From contig DKNF01000113.1 in NCBI GenBank assembly GCA_002470165.1, positions 1 to 30,114 of the forward strand: a stretch of 30,114 nucleotides of DNA, written 5' to 3'. This DNA is from Betaproteobacteria bacterium UBA7395. GTDB lineage: Bacteria > Pseudomonadota > Gammaproteobacteria > Burkholderiales > Rhodocyclaceae. The first letter of the stretch is position 1. Each line of letters opens with the position of its first letter. Under the pieces are notes generated by a model. The model made no database searches, was not told the origin of the DNA, and saw nothing but the letters and a program-made list of their open reading frames with translations. Shown one piece after another: positions 7,462-15,612 of this stretch. The position numbers were made by a program, and so were the translations under genes.

Positions 7462-9945
7462 TTGAACATCGACGACACCCTCTCGACTGCCGACAACTCC
7501 AGACTGCGGCTGACCTATCTGCAGGCCGTGGTGTCGAGCATGCCGCAAGGGATCAGCGTCTTCGACGAAAACCTCAAGCTGCGCGTCTGGAACAAGGGCT
7601 TTGTCGAGATCGTCGGCCTGCCGCCGGAAATCGTCGTCGACGGCGTCAGTTTTTCCGACCTCATCCGCATTCCGGCGACCCGGGGCGAATACGGCATCGG
7701 CGACCCGGAATCCCATGTCCGGCGGATCACCGAGCTGGCCCTGAAATTCCAGCCGCACCGCTTCGAACGGACCCGACCGAACGGACGGACCCACCTGGTG
7801 CATGGCGAGCCCCTGCGGATCAACGGCCAACTGGCCGGATTCATCACCACCTACACCGACATCACCGAACGCAAATCGGCGGAAGAGCAGTTGCGGCACC
7901 AGCACGCGCTGCTGGAAACGGTGATCGAGGCCATCCCCTGCGCCGTCACGCTGTTCGACAGCAACCAGGAACTGCTGCTGCACAACCGGGAGTTCACCAA
8001 GTTGCTGGAACTGCCCGACAGCCTGTTCGAAAACCCGCCGGTGACCATGGAGCGGATTTTCCGCTTCAACGCCGAACGCGGCGAATACGGCCCCGGCGAC
8101 CCGGAGCAGATTGTCCGTTCGCTGATGACCCGCGCCCGCCACCCGGTCGCCCACCATTTCGAGCGCACCCGGCCGAACGGCCAGACCATCGACGTGCGCG
8201 GCGTGCCGCTGGACGACAACAGCCTGGTCACCATCTACACCAACGTCACCGAACGGCGCACCAGCGCCGAGCGCGAACAACTGGCCCAGGTCGTCTTCAA
8301 CCACACCCCGGCCGGCATCATCGTCACCGACGAGAATTACCGCGTGCTGTCGCTCAATCCGGCAGCGTCGAGCATGACCGGACGCAACGCCGGCGAACTG
8401 CTCGGCACCTCGGTGCTCGACCTGGTGCTCGCCGACCCGGACTGGAAGCAGGATCAACTGCAGGCCACGCTGTCCCTGCACGGCACCTGGCGCGGCGAAG
8501 TCTCGATGCAGCGCCACGACGGCCAGAGCTTCCCGGCCAGCCTGCGCACCAACCGCGTCGAGGAAAACAACGGCGGCCTGCCCCGGCACTACATCTGGAT
8601 CTTCGCCGACATCACCGAGCGCAAGGAAGCCGAAGCGCGCATGCAGCACATCGCCCAGCATGATTCGCTGACCGGCCTGCCCAACCGCCTGTCGCTGCTC
8701 ATGCGCCTGGCCCAGTTGCTGCCGGAAGCCCGCCGCCATGAGTGGAAAGTCGGGATCATGTTCATCGACCTCGACCGCTTCAAGATCATCAACGACACAC
8801 TCGGTCACCAGGTCGGGGACGAACTGCTGCGCGAAGTGGCCTGCCGGCTGTCCAAGGTAGTCCGCGAAACCGATTTCGTGGCCCGTCTCGGCGGCGACGA
8901 ATTCGTCGTCATCCTGCCCGGCATCAACAACCCGGCCGACGCGGCGCTGGTCGCCAGCAAGATCGTCAACGCACTGAGCACGCCGATCGAAGCCGAGGGC
9001 CATGAACTGCACACCAGCCCGTCGATCGGCATCAGCCTGTTCCCGGACGACGGCCCGGACGGCGACAGCATCCTGAAGAACGCCGACACCGCGATGTACC
9101 ACGCCAAGGCGGCCGGCCGGAACAACTACCAGTTCTTCGCCGCCGACATGAACCAGCAGGCGACCGAACGTCTCGACATCGAGCGCAAGCTGCGCCACGC
9201 CATCAGCCGCAACGAACTGGCACTGGTGTACCAGCCGCAGTTCGCCTCGGACGGCAAGCATCCGACCGGCGTCGAAGCGCTGATCCGCTGGCACCACCCG
9301 AGCGACGGCATGATCCCGCCCGACCGTTTCATCCCGATCGCCGAAGAAACCGGAATGATCGTCGAGATCGGCGACTGGGTCATGCATACCGCCTGCCGCG
9401 AGATGAAGCACTGGATCGACAGTGGCCTCAAGCCGGTGCGTGTCGCCGTCAACGTCTCGGCCCGCCAGCTGCGCCGCCGCGACTTCTGCGAAACCGTTGC
9501 CGGCGCGCTGGCCGAATCCGGCCTGCCGGCCGAATTGCTGGAACTGGAAATCACCGAAAGCTCGGTGATGGAAAACCCGCAGGAAGCCATTCTCATCCTC
9601 GAACGTCTGGGCCGCATGGGCATCAGCCTGGCCATCGACGATTTCGGCACCGGCTATTCCTCGCTCGCCTACCTGAAGCTGTTCCCCATCGACCACCTGA
9701 AGATCGACCGCTCCTTCGTCCGCGACATCGAGCACGACCTCAACGACCGGGCCATCGCCTTCGGCACCATCGCGCTGGCGCATTCGCTCGGCCTCAACGT
9801 CATCGCCGAAGGCGTGGAAACGCCGGACCAGCTTGAATTGCTGCGCAGCAACGGCTGCGACGAGGTGCAGGGCTACCTGTTCAGCAAGCCGCTGACCAGC
9901 GGTGCCGCGTTCGCCTTCCTGCACGCCAACGGCCGGGCGGAGTAA
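7462..9945 (+). CDS. PAS-PAS-PAS-GGDEF-EAL protein (bifunctional c-di-GMP enzyme)
   Basis: About 827 residues, no membrane span, so a cytosolic sensor. Three PAS domains lie at about 17-140, 145-270 and 275-400; the first two share the blocks ERGEYG/TRGEYG and RFERTRPNG/HFERTRPNG, which suggests internal duplication, and each ends with a typical TDITERK-like motif. A GGDEF domain follows with intact GGDEF (477-481) and DLDRFKIINDTLGH, then an EAL domain with EAL (605-607), ELEITES, IDDFGTGYSSL, KIDRSF, AEGVE and QGYLFSKP. Both cyclase and phosphodiesterase motifs look complete. The start is uncertain: there is no ATG near the first PAS; TTG at 7462 is the nearest plausible start and lacks a good Shine-Dalgarno. 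The stop overlaps a TAAAAT element before fbp. Confidence 0.92.
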   Translation: MNIDDTLSTADNSRLRLTYLQAVVSSMPQGISVFDENLKLRVWNKGFVEIVGLPPEIVVDGVSFSDLIRIPATRGEYGIGDPESHVRRITELALKFQPHRFERTRPNGRTHLVHGEPLRINGQLAGFITTYTDITERKSAEEQLRHQHALLETVIEAIPCAVTLFDSNQELLLHNREFTKLLELPDSLFENPPVTMERIFRFNAERGEYGPGDPEQIVRSLMTRARHPVAHHFERTRPNGQTIDVRGVPLDDNSLVTIYTNVTERRTSAEREQLAQVVFNHTPAGIIVTDENYRVLSLNPAASSMTGRNAGELLGTSVLDLVLADPDWKQDQLQATLSLHGTWRGEVSMQRHDGQSFPASLRTNRVEENNGGLPRHYIWIFADITERKEAEARMQHIAQHDSLTGLPNRLSLLMRLAQLLPEARRHEWKVGIMFIDLDRFKIINDTLGHQVGDELLREVACRLSKVVRETDFVARLGGDEFVVILPGINNPADAALVASKIVNALSTPIEAEGHELHTSPSIGISLFPDDGPDGDSILKNADTAMYHAKAAGRNNYQFFAADMNQQATERLDIERKLRHAISRNELALVYQPQFASDGKHPTGVEALIRWHHPSDGMIPPDRFIPIAEETGMIVEIGDWVMHTACREMKHWIDSGLKPVRVAVNVSARQLRRRDFCETVAGALAESGLPAELLELEITESSVMENPQEAILILERLGRMGISLAIDDFGTGYSSLAYLKLFPIDHLKIDRSFVRDIEHDLNDRAIAFGTIALAHSLGLNVIAEGVETPDQLELLRSNGCDEVQGYLFSKPLTSGAAFAFLHANGRAE

Positions 9946-9978
9946 AATTCCGGTTTTCACTTCCCGTCCGGAGTTCCC

Positions 9979-10992
<1,014 letters not shown>

Positions 10993-11008
10993 AGACGCGC
11001 CACGGCGA

Positions 11009-11024
11009 TTAGGGAATCTCCTAA
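11009..11024 (+). promoter_or_regulatory. Palindrome TTAGGG-N4-TCCTAA upstream of dctP (site A)
   Basis: TTAGGG (11009-11014), AATC, TCCTAA (11019-11024) forms a near-perfect inverted repeat about 117 bases before the dctP start. A matching element lies upstream of dctQ (14809-14824), and in the direction of transcription both continue as CCTAATT. Two separate occurrences in front of the two halves of one transporter suggest a regulator binding site; the regulator is unknown. Confidence 0.5.
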
Positions 11025-11054
11025 TTCGGTATTGAAGCAAATGGGCTGACCATG

Positions 11055-11082
11055 GCGTCTATCGATTCGCTTCGATAGACGC
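11055..11082 (+). repeat. Perfect 11-bp inverted repeat in the dctP leader
   Basis: GCGTCTATCGA (11055-11065) and TCGATAGACGC (11072-11082) are exact inverted copies around a six-base loop, 52 bases before the dctP start. As RNA it would be a very stable hairpin. There is no U-tract after it, so it is not a standard intrinsic terminator; it could end fbp mRNA, protect the dctP 5' end, or be a protein-binding site. Confidence 0.7.
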
Positions 11083-11093
11083 TGCATCAATCC

Positions 11094-11111
11094 GCCCTGC
11101 GTCTGCAGGGC
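11094..11111 (+). repeat. Second perfect hairpin (7 bp) in the dctP leader
   Basis: GCCCTGC (11094-11100), loop GTCT, GCAGGGC (11105-11111). It lies 11 bases after the 11-bp hairpin and ends just before the dctP Shine-Dalgarno GAGGAG at about 11120, a position where it would not occlude the ribosome site but could stack against it. Confidence 0.6.
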
Positions 11112-11133
11112 ATCAAAACCGAGGAGACCCTTC

Positions 11134-12267
11134 ATGGAAAGACGCAAGTTCCTGACCACCGCTTCGCTTGGCGCCGCTGCCGGCGCCGGCCTGCTGCTGA
11201 GTGGCTGCGGCAAGAAAGAAGAAGCACAAACCGCTGCCCCGGCCGCACCGGCTGTCGTCACCGGCGGTGAAACCATCCGCTGGCGCCTGGCTTCCAGCTT
11301 CCCGAAATCGCTCGACACCATCTACGGCGCTGCCGAAACCTTCTCCGCCAAGGTCAAGGAACTGTCCGGCGGCAAGTTCGAAATCTCCATCCACCCGGGT
11401 GGCGAGCTGGTTCCGCCGTTCGGCGTCCTCGACGCCGTCCAGCAGGGCACCGTCGAATGCGCCCACACCGCGCCGTACTACTTCTTCGGCAAGGACGAGA
11501 GCTTCGCGATGGACTGCACCATCCCGTTCGGTCTCAACTCCCGCCAGACCACGGCCTGGATGTTCCAGGGCAACGGCTTGAAGCTGCTGCGCGAACTCTA
11601 CGCCCAGTACAACATCGTCAACTTCCCGATGGGCAACACCGGTGCCCAGATGGGCGGCTGGTACCGCAAGGAAATCAAGTCGCTGGCCGACATGAACGGC
11701 CTGAAGATGCGTATCGGCGGCTTCGGCGGTCGCATCCTCGCCGGCATCGGCGGTGTGCCGCAGAACATCCCGGCCGGTGAAATCTACCAGTCGCTGGAAA
11801 AGGGCACGATCGACGCAACCGAATGGATCGGCCCGTACGATGACCAGAAGCTCGGCCTGAACAAGGTTGCCGGCTACTACGCCTACCCGGCCTGGTGGGA
11901 AGGCGGCCCGCAGCTGACGCTGTACGTCAGCGACAAGGCCTACAACTCGCTGTCCGCCGAATACAAGGCGATCATCGAGTGCGCTTCGGCCTTCGCCCAC
12001 GTCGACATGCAGGCCAAGTACGACGCCCGCAACCCGACCGCGCTGAAGGAACTGGTCGCCAGCGGCACCAAGCTGTTCCGCCTGCCGAAGGACGTCATGG
12101 ACGCTGCCTTCAAGTACTCGCAGGAACACTACGCCGAACTGTCGGAGAAGAACCCGAACTGGAAGAAGATCTACGCCGACTACGAAGTTTTCCGCCGCGA
12201 GCAGCACCAGTGGTTCCGCTTCGCCGAAGCCGGTTTCGACAGCTACATGCAGGCCCAGAAGCTGTAA
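11134..12267 (+). CDS. dctP: TRAP transporter substrate-binding lipoprotein (DctP family)
   Basis: The extracytoplasmic binding protein of a TRAP (tripartite ATP-independent periplasmic) transporter. The 377-residue product has an N-terminal MERRKF twin-arginine-like start, a hydrophobic stretch and a lipobox LLSGC with C25, so it is probably membrane-anchored after export. The mature part has the DctP-fold blocks WRLASSFPKSLD, GGKFEISIHPGGELVPPF, PMGNTGAQMGGW, GLKMRIGGFGG and EWIGPYDDQKLGL. The last resembles the TakP/lactate-pyruvate binding branch, so a 2-oxo or 2-hydroxy acid ligand is possible, but this is inference. GAGGAG precedes ATG 11134. The membrane subunits lie convergent, not downstream. 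An intrinsic terminator follows at 12287-12314. Confidence 0.93.
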   Translation: MERRKFLTTASLGAAAGAGLLLSGCGKKEEAQTAAPAAPAVVTGGETIRWRLASSFPKSLDTIYGAAETFSAKVKELSGGKFEISIHPGGELVPPFGVLDAVQQGTVECAHTAPYYFFGKDESFAMDCTIPFGLNSRQTTAWMFQGNGLKLLRELYAQYNIVNFPMGNTGAQMGGWYRKEIKSLADMNGLKMRIGGFGGRILAGIGGVPQNIPAGEIYQSLEKGTIDATEWIGPYDDQKLGLNKVAGYYAYPAWWEGGPQLTLYVSDKAYNSLSAEYKAIIECASAFAHVDMQAKYDARNPTALKELVASGTKLFRLPKDVMDAAFKYSQEHYAELSEKNPNWKKIYADYEVFRREQHQWFRFAEAGFDSYMQAQKL

Positions 12268-12286
12268 GCGAAACACCAGGCCACAC

Positions 12287-12314
12287 AACCCGCAGCCAGT
12301 CTGCGGGTTTTTTT
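12287..12314 (+). terminator. Intrinsic terminator after dctP
   Basis: A 9-bp perfect stem (AACCCGCAG at 12287-12295, CTGCGGGTT at 12301-12309) with a five-base loop runs into a seven-T tract. It ends the dctP transcript. Confidence 0.93.
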
Positions 12315-12340
12315 ACGCCCGTCACCCAGCGCGCAGACGC

Positions 12341-12375
12341 AAAAAAGCCGCCCGGCGTTAGCGGGGCGGCTTTTT
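12341..12375. terminator. Bidirectional intrinsic terminator between dctP and dctM
   Basis: GCCGCCC (12347-12353) pairs with GGGCGGC (12364-12370), flanked by six A on the left and five T on the right, so it has a U-tract in both directions. It terminates the minus-strand dctQM transcript and backs up the dctP terminator. Confidence 0.9.
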
Positions 12376-12388
12376 CTTTCCGACGGAT

Positions 12389-14134
12389 TCAGCGCTGGGC
12401 GTCGCGCCGCATCTGTTCCATCAGGGCGGCGCCCGGGTCGGCCTGGGCGTCGGACGGTGCAGCCGGTTCCGGCAGGCCCGGATCATCGCCCCAGCCAGCC
12501 CCCCCCGCATCGAGCTCGATGGTGTTGAGATCGACCTTGACCTTCTCGTCCAGGTTGCCAGTCACCAGACCGGGATACATGATCAGCAGCGCAACCATGA
12601 TCACCTGCAGGATGATGAAGGCAACGGCACCCTTGTAGATCTGCGGCGTCGTCAGCGGCTCAATCTGCTTGCCGGTGACCACATCCTTGTACGCCGTCCG
12701 GGCCGCGACGCTGCGCAGGTAGAACAGGGCAAAGCCGAAGGGCGGCGTGAGGAAGGAGGTCTGCAGGTTCATCGCGATCATGACGCCGAACCAGATCAGG
12801 TTGATGTCCATCTTCTCGGCGACCGGCGCCAGCAACGGCACGACGATGAAGGCGATCTCGAAGAAGTCGATGAACATGCCGAGGATGAAGACCAGCAGGT
12901 TCACGAACACCAGGAAACCGATCTGTCCGCCCGGCAGCTTGTCAAACAGATGCTCGACCCAGATGTGACCGTCGGCGGCGTTGAAGGTGAAGGAGAACAC
13001 CGTCGAGCCGATCAGGATGAAGAGCACGAAGCAGGACAGGCGTGCGCTGTTGTCGAGCGCTTCCTTGAGCAGAACCATCGACAGCTGACGGCGCGACAGG
13101 GCCATGATCAGTGCACCGACCGCCCCCATTGCCCCGCCCTCGGTCGGCGTGGCGATACCGAGGAAGATCGTGCCGAGCACCAGGAAAATCAGCACCAGCG
13201 GCGGAATCAGCGCAAAGGTCACGCGCTCGGCGAGTACCGAGAGCAGCCCGAGCTTGAGCTTCTTGTTGATGATCGCCAGCAACAGGGCGACGATACCGAT
13301 CACCGACAGCGTGAAGATCACACGCTCGTCGAACGGCGCTTCGCCTTTCCTGCCGAACAGGCTGGCAGCAACACTGTTGTAGTTGAAGTAGAGCAAGGCA
13401 CCGACCGCCCAGGAGCCGGCCGAGAGAATCCACAGGGACATCTGCCCGCTGCTGCCATTCGGCTCGCGATAGATACGCGCCTCGGGCGGCAGCGCCGGCA
13501 CCCACTCAGGTTTGATGATCGCCAGGCCGACGATCAGCAGCACATAGAGCCCGACCAGCATGAAGGCCGGAATCATTGCCCCCGCATACATGTCGCCCAC
13601 CGAGCGACCCAACTGGTCGGCCATGACGATCAGCACCAGCGACGGGGGAATCGCCTGCGCCAGTGTGCCGGAAGCGGTGATCGTCCCGGCAGCGATGGCG
13701 CGGTTATAGCCGTAGCGCAACATGATCGGCAGCGAGATCAGACCCATCGCGATCACCGACGCGGCAACCACGCCGGTGGTCGCCGCCAGCAGCGCGCCGA
13801 CGATGATCACGGCCAGCGCCAGACCACCGCGCAGGGGGCCGAAGACCTGGCCGATCGATTCAAGCAGATCCTCGGCCATGCCGCTTTTCTGCAGGATGAT
13901 GCCCATCAGCGTGAAAAACGGGATCGCCAGCAGGGTGTCGTTCTGCATGATGCCGAACAAGCGGAGCGGCAATGCCTGGAACAGGGTAGAGGGGAACAGC
14001 CCAGCCTCCATGCCGATGGTGCCGAACAGCAGGCCGGTTGCGGCCAGGGCAAAAGCCACCGGGAAACCGGAAATGAGGAAAAGGATCAGCCCGACGAACA
14101 TCAAGGGCACGAAGTATTCGACGATGAAGGCCAT
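12389..14134 (-). CDS. dctM: TRAP transporter large permease subunit (DctM family)
   Basis: Integral membrane subunit that carries the Na+-driven transport path of the TRAP system. At 581 residues it is longer than the usual 425-450. The first half (about 1-210) has DctM motifs FVGLILFLISGFPVAFAL, NDTLLAIPFFTLMG, TASGTLAQAIPPSLVLI and many hydrophobic spans. Residues about 215-320 look like an insertion with a polar loop (PEARIYREPNGSSG) and two extra spans. The second half has LIFLVLGTIFLGIATPTEGG and QTSFLTPPFGFALFYLRS. The last about 45 residues are polar and rich in D, P and A, without a span. ATG 14134 overlaps the dctQ stop by one base (TAATG), indicating translational coupling. Substrate unknown. 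Confidence 0.93.
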   Translation of the reverse strand: MAFIVEYFVPLMFVGLILFLISGFPVAFALAATGLLFGTIGMEAGLFPSTLFQALPLRLFGIMQNDTLLAIPFFTLMGIILQKSGMAEDLLESIGQVFGPLRGGLALAVIIVGALLAATTGVVAASVIAMGLISLPIMLRYGYNRAIAAGTITASGTLAQAIPPSLVLIVMADQLGRSVGDMYAGAMIPAFMLVGLYVLLIVGLAIIKPEWVPALPPEARIYREPNGSSGQMSLWILSAGSWAVGALLYFNYNSVAASLFGRKGEAPFDERVIFTLSVIGIVALLLAIINKKLKLGLLSVLAERVTFALIPPLVLIFLVLGTIFLGIATPTEGGAMGAVGALIMALSRRQLSMVLLKEALDNSARLSCFVLFILIGSTVFSFTFNAADGHIWVEHLFDKLPGGQIGFLVFVNLLVFILGMFIDFFEIAFIVVPLLAPVAEKMDINLIWFGVMIAMNLQTSFLTPPFGFALFYLRSVAARTAYKDVVTGKQIEPLTTPQIYKGAVAFIILQVIMVALLIMYPGLVTGNLDEKVKVDLNTIELDAGGAGWGDDPGLPEPAAPSDAQADPGAALMEQMRRDAQR

Positions 14135-14736
14135 TAGCGCAGCTCCTCGCGGGCACGACCGGCGTGCTCCTCAATTTCATAGGAAAGTACCTCTTCCTCC
14201 GGCGCATGCGGGTTGTGGCCGATCGGATCGGGAATCAGGCCGGCGAGGAAGGCAAAACGCTTGATCAGTTCCGATGCGGCCTGCAACAGCAGCAAACCGA
14301 AACCCAGCGGCATCAGCAGGTACACCGGCCAACGGACCAGGCCGCCGGCATTCTGCGACATTTCGCCGCTGACCCAGGCACGATGGAACAAGGGCCAGGA
14401 CAACTCGATGAAGACCACGCACAAGGGCGCGAGAATCAGCAGGATGCCGACAATATCGATGATATTTCGTACCCGCGGCGAGAAGCGGTTGGACAGGAAA
14501 TCGATACGGACGTGGGCGTTCTTCAGGAACACATAACCCGCCCCCAGCATGAAAACCGCCGAGAACAGGTACCACTGGATTTCAAGAAAGGCGTTCGACC
14601 CGATGTTCAGGGTCTTGCGCACCACCGCATTACCCGCGGATATCAGCACGGCCACCAGGACCAGCCAATAAATCAGGTTTCCCAAACGTTCGCTGAACGC
14701 GTCGATCAAACGCGACAGCTTGAGTAGAAGCTGCAT
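14134..14736 (-). CDS. dctQ: TRAP transporter small permease subunit (DctQ family)
   Basis: The small membrane subunit that pairs with DctM and docks the binding protein. The 200-residue product has four hydrophobic segments (about 18-38, 52-70, 93-113 and 135-158), with FLEIQWYLFSAVFMLGAGYV and AHVRIDFLSNRFSPR being typical of the family. A charged cytosolic tail of about 35 residues (EEEVLSYEIEEHAGRAREEL) makes it somewhat longer than usual. AGGAGG at 14747-14742 sits five bases before ATG 14736. It is first in the dctQM transcript, with the palindrome at 14809-14824 upstream. Confidence 0.92.
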   Translation of the reverse strand: MQLLLKLSRLIDAFSERLGNLIYWLVLVAVLISAGNAVVRKTLNIGSNAFLEIQWYLFSAVFMLGAGYVFLKNAHVRIDFLSNRFSPRVRNIIDIVGILLILAPLCVVFIELSWPLFHRAWVSGEMSQNAGGLVRWPVYLLMPLGFGLLLLQAASELIKRFAFLAGLIPDPIGHNPHAPEEEVLSYEIEEHAGRAREELR

Positions 14737-14808
14737 GTCATCCTCCTAAGCCGCACGAAGGGCGGCATTTCAGCGACGCAGTCTACTCGCGGGCTCGGTC
14801 AGCCCAAA

Positions 14809-14824
14809 TTAGGGATAGCCCTGA
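14809..14824 (-). promoter_or_regulatory. Palindrome TCAGGG-N4-CCCTAA upstream of dctQ (site B)
   Basis: Read toward dctQ: TCAGGG, CTAT, CCCTAA, then TT. It matches site A (11009-11024) in both half-sites and the following TT, with a free four-base centre. A poor -35/-10 pair (TTGGGC, 16 bases, TAGACT) follows directly, so the site would sit where an activator could touch RNA polymerase. The regulator is unknown. Confidence 0.5.
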
Positions 14825-14840
14825 CAGGCCCGAGCACCAA

Positions 14841-15407
14841 TCAGCGGTAACCGCCCTCGTTGGCGTTGTGGATGATCCAGGTCAGGTAGTAACCGGAACC
14901 GAAGCCGGCCTGATTGGAAAAGATCAGACGTCCCTGGCCCTTGTACACCATCTCCCAGCGCGAACGGTCGCTGCCGAAATAGAAGGGAATGAAGGCCTTG
15001 CCAGTCACATAGGCACCCTGATCGGTCGGCTGCCCGGCGATATCGACGACCTGCTGCTGCGACATGCCGATGCGCAGGTTGGTGAAGCGGCTTTTCGCTG
15101 CCGGCACACCGGTGACTTCACCTTCCCAGTTATTGATCCCCTTGACCATGGTGCCCTGCCCTGACTCCACCTTGGTCGAGTCGGTAACCGGCTTGTTCTT
15201 CGAAAGATCGTAACCGTTCTTGCCAGCCGGCTTGGGCGCTGCCGTTTTTGTGGCGGCAGTCGGTGCCGCAGCCTTCTTTTCCGCAACCGGCGGCGCCGGC
15301 TCGGGCTTGGCCTCCTCCTTCGGCTGGTTGGAGACACAACCGGCAAGCAGGCTCAGCAGAAGAACCGGTGCGGCAATGCGGGCATAGCGAATACGGCAAG
15401 TCGTCAT
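14841..15407 (-). CDS. Predicted outer-membrane lipoprotein with a BamE/SmpA-like C-terminal domain
   Basis: The 188-residue product has a lipoprotein signal peptide: positively charged start (MTTCRIRYAR), hydrophobic core, and lipobox LLAGC with C24. Residues about 28-65 are a low-complexity linker rich in P, A, K and E. The C-terminal part (about 95-188) has LRIGMSQQQVVDIAGQP, like the opening of BamE/SmpA-fold domains, then an aromatic-rich region (FIPFYFGSDRSRWEMVYKG). No residue after the lipobox cysteine suggests inner-membrane retention (V follows), so outer-membrane placement is likely. Specific role unknown. ATG at 15407 is chosen because the signal peptide starts there, although the frame is open upstream. 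A sigma-70-like promoter lies at 15480-15508. Confidence 0.8.
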   Translation of the reverse strand: MTTCRIRYARIAAPVLLLSLLAGCVSNQPKEEAKPEPAPPVAEKKAAAPTAATKTAAPKPAGKNGYDLSKNKPVTDSTKVESGQGTMVKGINNWEGEVTGVPAAKSRFTNLRIGMSQQQVVDIAGQPTDQGAYVTGKAFIPFYFGSDRSRWEMVYKGQGRLIFSNQAGFGSGYYLTWIIHNANEGGYR

Positions 15408-15479
15408 GGCGGAATATTCCTGTCGTTGGCCTGACCAAGGGCGGCAGACGCCCCTCTGGCGGCAATTGTTGGTCGGATC

Positions 15480-15508
15480 ATCATAACGCGCTGCGCATAT
15501 CGCGCCAA
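15480..15508 (-). promoter_or_regulatory. Sigma-70-like promoter for the lipoprotein gene
   Basis: On the minus strand TTGGCG (15508-15503) is separated by exactly 17 bases from TATGAT (15485-15480), matching the consensus at 4/6 and 5/6 positions. Transcription would start near 15473, giving a leader of about 65 bases. Confidence 0.5.
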
Positions 15509-15551
15509 CCGTCCGGGGATGCCGGACACCGGCATGCCCCCGCGACGAGCC

Positions 15552-15580
15552 TATCCAAAACAGTGCTTTTCGCCGATAAT
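15552..15580 (+). promoter_or_regulatory. Possible promoter for the tkt gene at 15613
   Basis: GATAAT at 15575-15580 is one base off the -10 consensus; the sequence 17 bases upstream (TATCCA) is a poor -35. Start of transcription would be near 15587, about 26 bases before the ATG. It is divergent from the lipoprotein promoter. Confidence 0.3.
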
Positions 15581-15612
15581 TCGCGCTTTTCAGCAGGCTG
15601 GATTTCCGGAAC

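Noticed and set aside
10993..11133. A sigma-54 promoter for dctP, expected if a DctB/DctD system controlled it
   Set aside because: No GG-N10-GC element with the TGGCAC/TTGC consensus was found in the leader.
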